Positions 33,641 through 41,971 of a DNA stretch of 64,000 nt are shown here, piece after piece. The position numbers were made by a program, and so were the translations under genes. The DNA is from an uncultured Ruminiclostridium sp. (lineage in GTDB: Bacteria; Bacillota; Clostridia; Oscillospirales; Ruminococcaceae), in NCBI GenBank assembly GCA_910588335.1, contig CAJUQV010000003.1, positions 1 to 64,000 on the forward strand, given 5' to 3'. Each line of letters opens with the position of its first letter. Position 1 is the first letter of the stretch. The notes under the pieces are model-generated. The model ran no database searches. It worked only from the letters and a program-made list of their open reading frames with translations, and was not told the DNA's origin.

Positions 33641-34873
33641 ATGAAATTGCAAAAACATGTAAGTCTGTTGCTAACGGCTTCGCTGGCTGTATCAACATTT
33701 TTTTCTGCCTGCTCCGCCACAGATCTTCCGGATAACGGCAACAATTCGTTTACCGGAGAAAATGGTTCCATAAACAATACGAATGCTTCCGGAATAATGA
33801 GAGACATAACCTCTGCGGAACTGGTAAAAGATATGAAGATAGGCTGGAACCTGGGAAACACTCTTGACGTGTGCCAAGCAGACCGTGACGGTGACGGAAA
33901 GGTGAACGAACATGTTGAAGACGGCGAGGAGGTGGACGAAACTCTTTGGGGCAATGTTATGACAACTCCGATGATGTTCGACAAGCTGAAAGAATCGGGT
34001 GTTGATTCGGTGCGTATACCCATCACCTGGAGAGATCATCTTGACGAAAATGACAATATCAAAGAAGACTGGATGAACAGGGTTCAGGAAATAGTAGACT
34101 ACGCCATTGACCGCGGCTTTTATGTCATTATAAATATGCATCACGACGGCGGCGGCGACCCCAGGTTCGGAGCATGGATAATCGAAACCGCAAAAGATGA
34201 TTATGACAAGTTTTACGCGCGATACAGCAAAATGTGGAAACAGATCGCCCAACGCTTCAGGGATTACTCCGATTATCTTATTTTTGAATCAATGAACGAA
34301 GTGGGATTCGATTCCCTTCCCAACTCCGAAGCCTACGCACTTATCAATAAAATAAACCAAGACTTCGTTGATATAATCCGCTCAAGCGGCGGAAACAACG
34401 AAAAGCGTCACCTTCTCATCGCAGGATACTGGACCGATATAGCCAAAACCTGCGACGCATTATACAAAATGCCCACCGACACAGTTGATGATCGTCTTAT
34501 TCTTTCGGTTCACTATTACACCCCCTGGGAATTCTGCATATCGGGTTCTCAGAAAACATGGGGCACCGAAGCGGAAATAAAGCTTATGACAGACAAAGTA
34601 AACCTTTTGAACAGCACATTTGTTGAGAAAGGTATTCCGGTTATAATAGGCGAATACGCCGGCGGCGGCTCAAGCACCGAGCATACTTATTTCTGCGAAT
34701 ATTTTGCCAAACTCTGTCACGATTTCGGAATAGCCTGTTACCTTTGGGACAACGGCTGGAATTTTAACAGAACTACATACCAATGGAGCGTAAGCGGACT
34801 TATGGATGGACTTAAGAGAGCCACTTCGGGAAAAGAATACGAGGTTGTAAAAGGCGGTACAAGCATCTCATAA
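33641..34873 (+). CDS. Secreted GH5 (subfamily 4-like) endoglucanase lipoprotein
   Basis: Cell-surface beta-glucanase of 410 residues. It has a signal peptide with a lipobox near FFSAC, a short linker, then a GH5 barrel opening with KIGWNLGNTLDVC. The acid/base Glu is at about residue 220 (FESMNEVG), the nucleophile Glu at about residue 338 (IIGEYAG), and NMHHDGGG and SVHYYTPWEF complete the site. A loop DRDGDGKVNE at about residue 81 looks like an EF-hand calcium site inserted before ETLWGN. There is no carbohydrate-binding module or dockerin tail. It is monocistronic behind a LacI-type operator pair. Confidence 0.93.
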   Translation: MKLQKHVSLLLTASLAVSTFFSACSATDLPDNGNNSFTGENGSINNTNASGIMRDITSAELVKDMKIGWNLGNTLDVCQADRDGDGKVNEHVEDGEEVDETLWGNVMTTPMMFDKLKESGVDSVRIPITWRDHLDENDNIKEDWMNRVQEIVDYAIDRGFYVIINMHHDGGGDPRFGAWIIETAKDDYDKFYARYSKMWKQIAQRFRDYSDYLIFESMNEVGFDSLPNSEAYALINKINQDFVDIIRSSGGNNEKRHLLIAGYWTDIAKTCDALYKMPTDTVDDRLILSVHYYTPWEFCISGSQKTWGTEAEIKLMTDKVNLLNSTFVEKGIPVIIGEYAGGGSSTEHTYFCEYFAKLCHDFGIACYLWDNGWNFNRTTYQWSVSGLMDGLKRATSGKEYEVVKGGTSIS

Positions 34874-34930
34874 AATTTTGTGTAAAAATTCAAATAAAAT
34901 AGAATTGCAAGCGTAATCAATGTTTTCTTT

Positions 34931-34990
34931 TTATCCCGCAAGCTGAACGAATATGTGCGCCGAAGGCGTATTCGTTCAGCTTGCGGGATA
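34931..34990. terminator. Long hairpin after the endoglucanase gene
   Basis: TATCCCGCAAGCTGAACGAA and its complement form arms of about 22 bp around a GC-rich loop, with T runs on the outer sides. This is a probable terminator, notably longer than others in the window. Confidence 0.7.
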
Positions 34991-35389
34991 AATATTATAT
35001 AGAGGAAATTGCCATTAATCTATTTCTCGGTCTGCAAACATAATCAAAATCTGATTTGAAACAATACCTATCGTTATCGAATCTGAGGAATAGGATATGG
35101 GAGTTGTAGATATGGTGATGAGTATATGTATGTAGGGTGTCATAAAAACATATGGGTGAAAATCCGGGATTTTATGTCTGACTTTTATCATTTTAAATTG
35201 AAACGACTTTTTTACCGGATCGGTGTATTCAAAGTTTAATTCGAGATAAATCATCAACTTAAAAATCTGTAAATTTGCATAATCCAAATAATAAAATTTT
35301 AGATGTTTTAACGATAAAATTACATTTTGTGCTGTATTTCGACACGTTGTGCTAAATGTATTGAAATTTTTTACAAAATATATTATAAT
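34991..35389. other. AT-rich intergenic stretch, no supported gene
   Basis: A 90-codon minus-strand frame with a TTG start (35015-35287) has no ribosome site and no recognisable motif. It could be the tail of a decayed gene, but I cannot support it as coding. Confidence 0.35.
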
Positions 35390-35571
35390 TTAAGGCAATA
35401 CCGCACAAAGATTGTTGTGCAGACGCACGGTCAGCTTTTTTTCGTCAGATTGTCCAAAACAACGCAGGAATACCGGGTTATTTCAAGGAGTTTTGGGCAA
35501 AAATGACGGAAAAGATGCAAGAGTATGCGCGGCAAAGCGCGCAGCGCGGTCTTTGCGCGGTGTTGCCTTAA
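35390..35571. repeat. Dispersed repeat family B, copy 1
   Basis: A 182-bp element with inverted ends TTAAGGCAATACCGCACAAAG and CTTTGCGCGGTGTTGCCTTAA, no coding potential, and an internal region GCAGGAATACCGGGTTATTT. The bases on both outer sides are ATAAT, which may be a target duplication. It is the opposite orientation of copy 2 at 47.8 kb. Confidence 0.7.
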
Positions 35572-35717
35572 ATAATTATTTGGAAAATCGCATACACAGC
35601 GGAAAAGAAGGGACATTCAGGTCTGTGTAAACAGCATTTCGTATTTAGGCAGCACTTCCGAAAACAGTGACTTATATATACATGATCACACTCATTACAT
35701 TGATTTACGTTATTTGT

Positions 35718-35989
35718 TTAAACTATACTCGTATAAGACCACATTTTAAAAATCACTGCTTTGTGCATTTCTTCAGAATTTAAATGTTTAAGATTATCAA
35801 TCAATGCTCTTATCATCAAAATCATAATCAAAAAAATTCCTGTGATAATATTTTAAGGTACTCACAAATATAGAAGAACCCAGCCATAGATGGAAATGCT
35901 TTTCCGGTTTCAATATTATTTATATATCCGGCGTTTTACCCGATTGAAAAACTCATATCACGGGCTGAAACGCCCTTTTTATTTCTTAT
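35718..35989 (-). pseudogene. Decayed XRE-type regulator
   Basis: Minus-strand translation gives KKGVSARDMSFSIG, an in-frame stop, then NAGYINNIETGKAFPSMAGF and FYICEYLKILSQEFF, a frame change, and finally DNLKHLNSEEMHKAV. This is a recognisable clostridial helix-turn-helix regulator (YINxIExGKxxPSM) with at least one stop and one or two frameshifts. The N-terminal end runs into repeat S copy 3, which may have cut it. It lies just left of the invertible segment. Confidence 0.65.
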
Positions 35990-36108
35990 ACTAATCTTTA
36001 ATCATATTGTACACGAAGTCGGAAATATGATTAAAGATTACACCCAAAACACTAATCTTCGGTCAACAATTTTTTGTCTATGACATAACCAAAAATTAGT
36101 ATTAAACT
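35987..36108. repeat. Repeat family S, copy 3 (inverted orientation)
   Basis: Bounded by TATACTAAT on the left and ATTAGTATTA on the right. Hairpin two is TCTTTAATCATAT...ATATGATTAAAGA, the connector in reverse is TACACCCAAAACA, and hairpin one keeps GGTCAACAATTTTTTGTCTATG, the complement of the AGACAA-loop block of copy 2. Confidence 0.65.
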
Positions 36109-36273
36109 TGCTAACCTTAAAGAAAATTCATTTTCGTACATATCATAAACACCACCCTTTATTATGTCCTACATTACCAAAAATATATTAGAATATTTCC
36201 CCTTTATCTATTGAATTGTATGCAATATGATATAATTGGATGTACTGTGAGAAGTAAAGCTGCTTTGGAAAAT

Positions 36274-36311
36274 AATAAGCGAGTACAACTATCGTATTGC
36301 ACTCGCTTATT
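36274..36311. terminator. Hairpin terminator just outside the left inverted repeat
   Basis: AATAAGCGAGT and ACTCGCTTATT (11-bp arms) surround a 16-base loop. On the minus strand it is followed by ATTATTTTCC and on the plus strand by TTTTTCG, so it could stop transcripts from either side. A minus-strand transcript from the promoter at 36365-36393 would reach it about 47 bases after its start. Confidence 0.65.
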
Positions 36312-36335
36312 TTTCGTAGAGTATTTCCATTTAAG
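36312..36335 (+). repeat. Left inverted repeat of the recombinase segment
   Basis: A 24-bp sequence with core CGTAGAGTATTTCCATT that is repeated, perfectly and in inverse orientation, at 37691-37714. It is the presumed left recombination site. Confidence 0.9.
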
Positions 36336-36364
36336 AAACCATTTTTTCCTGATTTTACTACTAT

Positions 36365-36393
36365 ATTATACACGATATTGTCAAATTTGTCAA
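36365..36393 (-). promoter_or_regulatory. Consensus promoter inside the invertible segment, facing left
   Basis: The minus strand reads TTGACA (36388-36393), exactly 17 bases, TATAAT (36365-36370): a perfect vegetative promoter. In this orientation it points out of the segment, away from the recombinase and the Tad genes, towards the hairpin at 36274-36311. Confidence 0.88.
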
Positions 36394-36495
36394 TACGGTA
36401 CGCCGAAAAAATGTTTTTCTTGCTATTTTTTGATGAATTAAAGTAATATAAAAGTGCATTCGCCGTCAGATTTATTGTCAAAGGAGGAATTCATC

Positions 36496-37623
36496 ATGCC
36501 ACGAAAGGGCGAAAACATTTATAAAAGGAAGGACGGCCGTTGGGAGGGACGATTTATTAAGAACAGAAATGCCGAAAATAAAGCCGTATACGGTTATGTT
36601 TACGCTGGCTCGTATTTCGAGGTAAAAGCCAAGCTTGTTTCCGCAAAGGCGGCAATTCTTACGGGTAAAGCCGAGGAACGGAATAAAGATATAGAATTTG
36701 AATCAGCAGCCGCTTTTTGGCTGGCCAATAAAAGCAACATAACAAAACCGTCAACGTTAAACCGCTATAAAAACCTTCTTAATAACCACATTCTTCCATT
36801 TCTCGGAAAGAAATTCATTTCCGAAATCTCCACGGTAATGCTGCAAAGATATATTAAGGCGCTTTCAACAGACGGGAGAATTGATAAAAAAGGCGGATTA
36901 TCTGGAAAGACCATTTCCGATATAATTTGTATAATAAAATCCATTCTACATTATTCGGAAAGCCTTGGCTGCAAAATTTGCTGTACCTTAAGGTATATAA
37001 ATTTCAGAGCAGAAAAAAAAGAGATGCGCGTACTAAGTCAAAGCGAACAGCAAAAGCTTACAAAATACCTTATTTCCGATATTGATCATACTAAGGCAGG
37101 TATACTGCTTTCCCTTTACACGGGTATTCGTATAGGAGAATTATGCGCACTGAAAATCGGCAATTTTGATTTTATCAATAAAAAGCTGCATATAAAGCAG
37201 ACCTTGCAGCGGCTTCAAAACGGCAATAACGGGCTAAATAAAACGTATATTTCGATAACCGAACCCAAAAGCACGGCTTCTGATAGAGAAATACCGCTGC
37301 CCGATTTTATTTGCGACATTTATTCCAAAATGAAATCCACAAAAAATATATTTATACTTTCGGGAACGTCCGCACCGATTGAACCGAGAACTATGGAAAA
37401 CAGGTATAATCGGATAATGGAAAGTCTCGGCATAAAGGATACAACATTTCACACCCTAAGACACACTTTTGCAACAAGAAGCATAGAGGTAGGTTTTGAC
37501 GTAAAGTCTCTCAGCGAAATTCTGGGTCACAGCAGTGTAAATATTACATTAAACCGTTATGTTCATTCTTCCTTTGAGCTTAAAACGGAAAATATGAAAA
37601 AATTAGAGATGTTACTCTGTTAA
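36496..37623 (+). CDS. Tyrosine recombinase, likely DNA invertase
   Basis: Site-specific recombinase of 375 residues. The N-terminus MPRKGENIYKRKDGRWEGRF is an AP2/arm-binding-like domain, a SAM-like core-binding domain follows (about 75-165), and the catalytic domain has Arg in YTGIRIGELCAL, HTLRHTFATR (His and Arg) and LGHSSVNITLNRYVH (His and the nucleophile Tyr). The start has AAAGGAGGAATTC upstream, and the ATG at 36496 is 8 bases after AGGAGG. The whole gene lies between the inverted repeats. There is no excisionase or mobile cargo. It reads like conjugative-element integrases by domain order, but the setting suggests an invertase. Confidence 0.9.
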   Translation: MPRKGENIYKRKDGRWEGRFIKNRNAENKAVYGYVYAGSYFEVKAKLVSAKAAILTGKAEERNKDIEFESAAAFWLANKSNITKPSTLNRYKNLLNNHILPFLGKKFISEISTVMLQRYIKALSTDGRIDKKGGLSGKTISDIICIIKSILHYSESLGCKICCTLRYINFRAEKKEMRVLSQSEQQKLTKYLISDIDHTKAGILLSLYTGIRIGELCALKIGNFDFINKKLHIKQTLQRLQNGNNGLNKTYISITEPKSTASDREIPLPDFICDIYSKMKSTKNIFILSGTSAPIEPRTMENRYNRIMESLGIKDTTFHTLRHTFATRSIEVGFDVKSLSEILGHSSVNITLNRYVHSSFELKTENMKKLEMLLC

Positions 37624-37690
37624 TAGCCGTCGGAAAAATCGTCACGTTATTTTTTATTTCCTTTTACTTTAAGGATTTTTGGAAATTTTA

Positions 37691-37714
37691 CTTAAATGGA
37701 AATACTCTACGAAA
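37691..37714 (-). repeat. Right inverted repeat of the recombinase segment
   Basis: The perfect inverse complement of 36312-36335 (24 of 24 bases). It lies 67 bases after the recombinase stop codon and 75 bases before the first Tad gene. Confidence 0.9.
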
Positions 37715-37789
37715 TTTTGTCTTTCATAAACGCTATCCTTCACCAAAACACATTTGCCGAATTCTCCTTTGAAAGGAATACCCAACAAA

Positions 37790-38851
37790 ATGAAAATCAG
37801 ACTTGCTTTACTTGACCGTGACATAAATTATCTTAACGCAATTCGCTCCTCTTTTGAGGTAAAATACCCGAATAAACTGGAAATGTATACATTTACCGAT
37901 CCGTCAATTGCTTTACCGGCTCTTAAGGACGCGAAAATTGACGTGTTTTTAGCCGACGACTCTTTTGATATAAACGTTAAATCGCTGCCGCAAAACTGCT
38001 CTTTTTCCTACCTTACGGAAATGCAGAGCGTTAACTCCGTAAAGGGAGAAAGGGCGGTCTGCAAGTTTCAGAAAGCCGACGTCATTTACAAATACGTTTT
38101 AAGCGTTTTTTCGGAAAAAGCCGAAAATATTTCCGGAACCGTTTCCGAGAACGGAAAAGCAAAAATCGTGTTTTTCAACTCCGTAAGCGGCGGTACCGGC
38201 GCATCCACCATGGCAGCGGCGGCGGCAATGAGATTTGCGGCGGGCGGGAAAAAGGTTATTTATCTTAATCTTGAAAAATTCGGTTCCGCCGACGCTTTTT
38301 TCGGCGAAAGCGGACAGTTTGATATGAGCGACGTGATTTTTGCTTTGAAAAACAAAAAAGGTACTCTGGGGATTAAACTTGAAAGCTGCGTCAGGTGCGA
38401 CGGAAGCGGAGTATTTTTTTATTCGCCGCCCAAAATTGCCCTCGATATGCTAGAGCTTGACAGTGAGGATATAGTTAATCTGTTGAACGAACTAAAAACG
38501 TCGGGGGGATACGACCGTATTATTGTAGACACAGACTGGGCAATAGACAAAAACAGCTGCAGCGTGTTTAAATTAGCTCATTCCATAGTCTGGACAGGAG
38601 ACGGTTCCGTTATTTCAAACGGCAAGCTTTTAAGGGCATACGAAGCTTTGGCGGTCATGGAGCGTTCCTCCGACATTGCGCTGTGCAGCCGTGTCTGCGT
38701 TATATACAATAAATTCAGCAACAAGACGGGACAGACCTTAGACCCATCCTCAGGGATAAGAAGCATAGGAGGCGCTCCGACAAAAAAAGGCTCCGATGCG
38801 GTTCAGACGGCAAGGTGGCTGTCTGAAATGCAGATGCTTGACAATATATAG
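37790..38851 (+). CDS. TadZ/CpaE-like pilus assembly ATPase
   Basis: Protein of 353 residues. Residues 1-110 resemble a degenerate receiver domain (KIRLALLDRDINYLNAIRSSF), and residues 125-350 a ParA/MinD-type ATPase with the deviant Walker A SVSGGTGASTMAAAAA near residue 133 and YDRIIVDTDW. Such proteins place the Tad secretion apparatus at its site in the cell. The start at 37790 follows GAAAGGA. It is the first gene of the Tad operon, and I see no promoter between the right inverted repeat and this gene. Confidence 0.82.
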   Translation: MKIRLALLDRDINYLNAIRSSFEVKYPNKLEMYTFTDPSIALPALKDAKIDVFLADDSFDINVKSLPQNCSFSYLTEMQSVNSVKGERAVCKFQKADVIYKYVLSVFSEKAENISGTVSENGKAKIVFFNSVSGGTGASTMAAAAAMRFAAGGKKVIYLNLEKFGSADAFFGESGQFDMSDVIFALKNKKGTLGIKLESCVRCDGSGVFFYSPPKIALDMLELDSEDIVNLLNELKTSGGYDRIIVDTDWAIDKNSCSVFKLAHSIVWTGDGSVISNGKLLRAYEALAVMERSSDIALCSRVCVIYNKFSNKTGQTLDPSSGIRSIGGAPTKKGSDAVQTARWLSEMQMLDNI

Positions 38852-38924
38852 ACCATGCGCTTTAAGAGTATATCTAATATACGCTTTTTGGGAGGCAATT
38901 ATACTTTAATAAAGGAGATATCGT

Positions 38925-40163
38925 ATGACTTTTGAGCAGGAACAGCAGTTAGCGGCGGAAATAAAGGAATATGTTATTGAAACGTTACCGCTGAACGAAA
39001 TAGACGACGAAGTGCTTGAAGAAAAAATAGAACAGATAGTTCTCGAAAAAACAGGCGGTGTTTATTGCGCCATACAGCAGAGGGTTTCGATAGTCCGTCA
39101 AGTTTACAGCTCTATCCGCGGCTTCGGTCTGCTGGATACCATTATGAACGACGATACGATAACCGAGGTTATGATAAACGGCCCCGACAACGTTTTTATC
39201 GAACAAAATGGAAAGCTGTTCAAAACAGACAGAAAATTTGAAAGCCAACGCCGTCTTGAGGACGTTATTCAGCGAATAGTGGGACTTGCGGGCAGAGAGG
39301 TCAATCAGGCGAACCCTATATGCGACACCCGCCTTCCCGACGGCTCCCGCGTAAACGTGGTTCTGCCGCCTATCGCACTTTGCGGCCCGACCCTCACCAT
39401 AAGAAAATTCTCGAAAACCCCCATGACCATAGAAAAGCTTATCTCCTACGGTTCCATAACGAGAGATATAGCCGATAAGCTTCAATTGCTTGTTAAAGCG
39501 AAATACAACATATTTATAAGCGGCGGTACCGGGAGCGGAAAAACTACCTTCCTCAACGCCCTGTCAAATTATATTCCGAAGGACGAGCGTATCATAACCA
39601 TTGAGGACTCGGCGGAGCTGCAAATAATGGGGGTTGAAAACTTAGTCAGACTCGAAACCCGAAACGCCAACGCTTCGGGAGCGGGACAGATAACCATACG
39701 CGACCTTATAAAGTCCTCGCTTCGTATGCGCCCGGAGAGGATAGTGGTAGGTGAGGTGCGCGGCGGCGAGGCTCTGGACATGCTTCAGGCGATGAATACG
39801 GGACACGACGGTTCCCTGTCCACCGGTCACGCCAATTCCACCGAGGATATGCTCAGCCGTCTTGAGACAATGGTGCTGCAAGGCGCGGCGGGACTGCCCT
39901 TGGAAGCGATAAGGCAGCAAATAGCCTCGGCGGTGGATATAATAATTCATCTTTCGAGACTTCGTGATAAATCAAGGAAAACCATGGAAATCACCGAAGT
40001 CGTGGGTTACGAAAACGGGAAAGTAATACTTAATCCGCTTTACCGCTTTGAAGAGGACGAAAACAGTTCCCTGACCAAGGTGTCCGGCAAGCTTAAAAGA
40101 ACGGAAAACAGGCTGAAAAACGATTTCAAGTTAAAGCTTGCGGGTATAAAAGACGATATATAA
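38925..40163 (+). CDS. TadA/CpaF secretion ATPase
   Basis: Hexameric motor ATPase of 412 residues of the type II/IV secretion superfamily that drives pilus assembly at the inner face of the membrane. It has Walker A ISGGTGSGKTTFLNAL near residues 198-212, ITIEDSAELQ as the Asp box, and Walker B RPERIVVGEVRGGEALDML with the following His box TGHDGSLSTGHANS. The N-terminal helical domain carries MNDDTITEVMINGPDNVFIE. GGAG lies upstream of the ATG. It is 73 bases after the TadZ gene. Confidence 0.95.
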   Translation: MTFEQEQQLAAEIKEYVIETLPLNEIDDEVLEEKIEQIVLEKTGGVYCAIQQRVSIVRQVYSSIRGFGLLDTIMNDDTITEVMINGPDNVFIEQNGKLFKTDRKFESQRRLEDVIQRIVGLAGREVNQANPICDTRLPDGSRVNVVLPPIALCGPTLTIRKFSKTPMTIEKLISYGSITRDIADKLQLLVKAKYNIFISGGTGSGKTTFLNALSNYIPKDERIITIEDSAELQIMGVENLVRLETRNANASGAGQITIRDLIKSSLRMRPERIVVGEVRGGEALDMLQAMNTGHDGSLSTGHANSTEDMLSRLETMVLQGAAGLPLEAIRQQIASAVDIIIHLSRLRDKSRKTMEITEVVGYENGKVILNPLYRFEEDENSSLTKVSGKLKRTENRLKNDFKLKLAGIKDDI

Positions 40164-40177
40164 AAAGGAATTTTGAT

Positions 40178-41029
40178 ATGGCAAAAGCAAAGAAAAACAC
40201 GGAGCCTCCGTACTTTATGTCGGCTACCAACAACAAAATGATCAACTATCGGGTTTATAGGCTGAATCCCGCCGAGGCTCTGCTGTTCAATACCGGAATG
40301 ATAATTATCGGCGGTCTGGTGGGGCTGGTATTTTACGGGGGACTTTTCAGAACGGAGGAGGGCGCGGAAACCTTTGCCACCTTTGTCAGCAATATTGCGG
40401 TTTTTGCGGTGGCGGGGCTTATCGCGAGAAAGGTATTTGTTCCTTCGATAGTGGATATGCTGAAAAACCGCAGGATAAAGAAGCTGAAATTACAGTTCAG
40501 GGATTTTCTCGGTTCTCTTTCCAACTCTCTTTCGGGGGGGATGAACGTAACCTCCGCGCTGGAAAACTCATATAAGGATCTGGCGCTGCAATATTCGGAA
40601 AACGCGCTTATAGTGGCGGAAATAAGGGAAATGATCATAGGTCTTAACAATAATATCCCAATAGAGGTTACCCTTAAAAATTTCGGCACGAGAAGCTCAA
40701 TAGAGGACGTTGAGAATTTTGCCACGGTGTTTGAGGTGGCGTATAGAACCGGCGGCAATATATGCGACATCATAAGGCGCACAACCGAGGTAATCAGCGA
40801 AAAGATGATAGTCGCCGAGGAGATACAGACCAAGCTTTCCTCAAATAGAACTCAGATGAAGGCGATGAACGTTATTCCGATTTTTCTTATTCTGATGATG
40901 CGTTCAAGCAGCCGCGACTTCGATCTGGCGTTCGGTTCCGTACTCGGCGTTGTATGTATGACGGTGGGAGTCGGTTTCTTTGTGGCGGCGTATAAAATGG
41001 GACAGAAAATCATGGACATAAAAGGGTGA
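40178..41029 (+). CDS. TadB-like type II secretion F-domain protein
   Basis: Integral membrane platform protein of 283 residues. There are two hydrophobic segments near residues 35-95, then the cytoplasmic F domain (LQFRDFLGSLSNSLSGGMNVTSALENSYKDL) and two C-terminal membrane segments around NVIPIFLILMM and GSVLGVVCMTVGVGFFVAAY. It is expected to anchor the TadA motor. It follows cpaF by 14 bases and precedes the paired tadC gene. Confidence 0.88.
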   Translation: MAKAKKNTEPPYFMSATNNKMINYRVYRLNPAEALLFNTGMIIIGGLVGLVFYGGLFRTEEGAETFATFVSNIAVFAVAGLIARKVFVPSIVDMLKNRRIKKLKLQFRDFLGSLSNSLSGGMNVTSALENSYKDLALQYSENALIVAEIREMIIGLNNNIPIEVTLKNFGTRSSIEDVENFATVFEVAYRTGGNICDIIRRTTEVISEKMIVAEEIQTKLSSNRTQMKAMNVIPIFLILMMRSSSRDFDLAFGSVLGVVCMTVGVGFFVAAYKMGQKIMDIKG

Positions 41030-41042
41030 GGGAACACACGGT

Positions 41043-41897
41043 ATGAGACTGACAGAATTGGTATCGGCGACAGTTTTACTGATACTTTTTATTGTAAAGC
41101 TTATAAAGGGCAAAAAATATGAGGAATACACAAAACAGCTTAAGGGGGACGATTACCCGCTAAGCGAGCTTTATACGGTGGGATACGCTTGGAATGATTC
41201 AAAGCTTTTTTCTCTGAGGGGCAGGCTTAAGCTTACACTTATAAAACAGGCGAGACTGCTTTATGACCCGAATTACGCGGAGTTTTACGCCGTTACCGCC
41301 TGGGCGCAGATAATGACTTTCGCTCACCTTTTTCTTTGCGCGGGATTTATATTGGCGGGAGCGATGGACTTTGCGCTGCCGGCTTTCGCGGCGGTGATAT
41401 TTGCGGCGGTTATCTCCTATTACTTTTTTTCGGCAATGGGAAAAAAGCTCGAGGAAAGAAGGACGGCATGTATTATAGAGCTTCCCGAGGTGGTGTCCTC
41501 AATGGCGCTTCTGATAAATTCGGGCATGATTTTAAGGGAAGCCTGGGGTAAAATTGCGGAAAGCAAGGATGGAGAGATTTACACCCTGATGAGAAACGCC
41601 AATGCGGATATGAACAACGGAATGTCCGAAATCGACGCGATTCACAAATTCGGCATAATGTCCGACACGACCGAGATAAAAAAGTTTTCAAGCGCTCTGG
41701 TGCAGAGTATAGAAAAGAACGGCAGAGAGCTTAGCAGCACTCTTGTGAAGCAGTCCTCGGAGATGTGGAACATCAAGAAACAGACTATGCTGCAAAAAGG
41801 CGAGGCGGCTGCCGCAAAGCTTCTGGCTCCCACCGCCATGATATTCGTGGGGGTGTTGGTTATAATTATCGCGGCGGCAATGGGAATGCTGCTTTAG
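41043..41897 (+). CDS. TadC-like type II secretion F-domain protein
   Basis: Second platform protein, of 284 residues: an N-terminal membrane segment, two more near residues 85-130 (TAVTAWAQIMTFAHLFLCAGF), the F domain (IIELPEVVSSMALLINSGMILREAWGKIA) and a C-terminal membrane helix LLAPTAMIFVGVLVIIIAAAMGMLL. TadB and TadC normally act together. It starts 13 bases after the tadB stop. Confidence 0.88.
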   Translation: MRLTELVSATVLLILFIVKLIKGKKYEEYTKQLKGDDYPLSELYTVGYAWNDSKLFSLRGRLKLTLIKQARLLYDPNYAEFYAVTAWAQIMTFAHLFLCAGFILAGAMDFALPAFAAVIFAAVISYYFFSAMGKKLEERRTACIIELPEVVSSMALLINSGMILREAWGKIAESKDGEIYTLMRNANADMNNGMSEIDAIHKFGIMSDTTEIKKFSSALVQSIEKNGRELSSTLVKQSSEMWNIKKQTMLQKGEAAAAKLLAPTAMIFVGVLVIIIAAAMGMLL

Positions 41898-41971
41898 TGC
41901 CCCCAAAATTATAAAAGTTATTTATTGTCTTACGGCAATGAAAATAAAAATTTATGTCAGGAGAATCTATC

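Larger units (their letters stand above)
36312..37714. mobile_element. Putative invertible DNA segment carrying its own tyrosine recombinase
   Basis: Perfect 24-bp inverted repeats enclose 1355 bp that contain a tyrosine recombinase gene and a consensus promoter pointing outward at the left end. Inverted (not direct) flanking repeats next to a site-specific recombinase are the hallmark of an inversion switch rather than an integrated element. If flipped, the promoter would sit at about 37656-37684 and read into the Tad operon starting at 37790. Confidence 0.7.

Noticed and set aside
35015..35287. 90-codon minus-strand ORF with a TTG start
   Set aside because: No ribosome site, AT-driven composition and no recognisable motif. 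Possibly a decayed tail, not supportable as a gene.
32939..36108. Clustered palindromic repeats resembling a CRISPR array
   Set aside because: Copies are irregularly spaced, in both orientations, with variable stems. No cas genes are present.
36211..36441. 76-codon plus-strand ORF across the left inverted repeat
   Set aside because: It covers the hairpin, the inverted repeat and the opposing promoter. No ribosome site and no protein-like pattern.
36312..37714. Integrated mobile element with attachment sites
   Set aside because: The flanking repeats are inverted, not direct, and there is no cargo, excisionase or tRNA target. An inversion switch fits better, though a small transposable cassette cannot be fully excluded.
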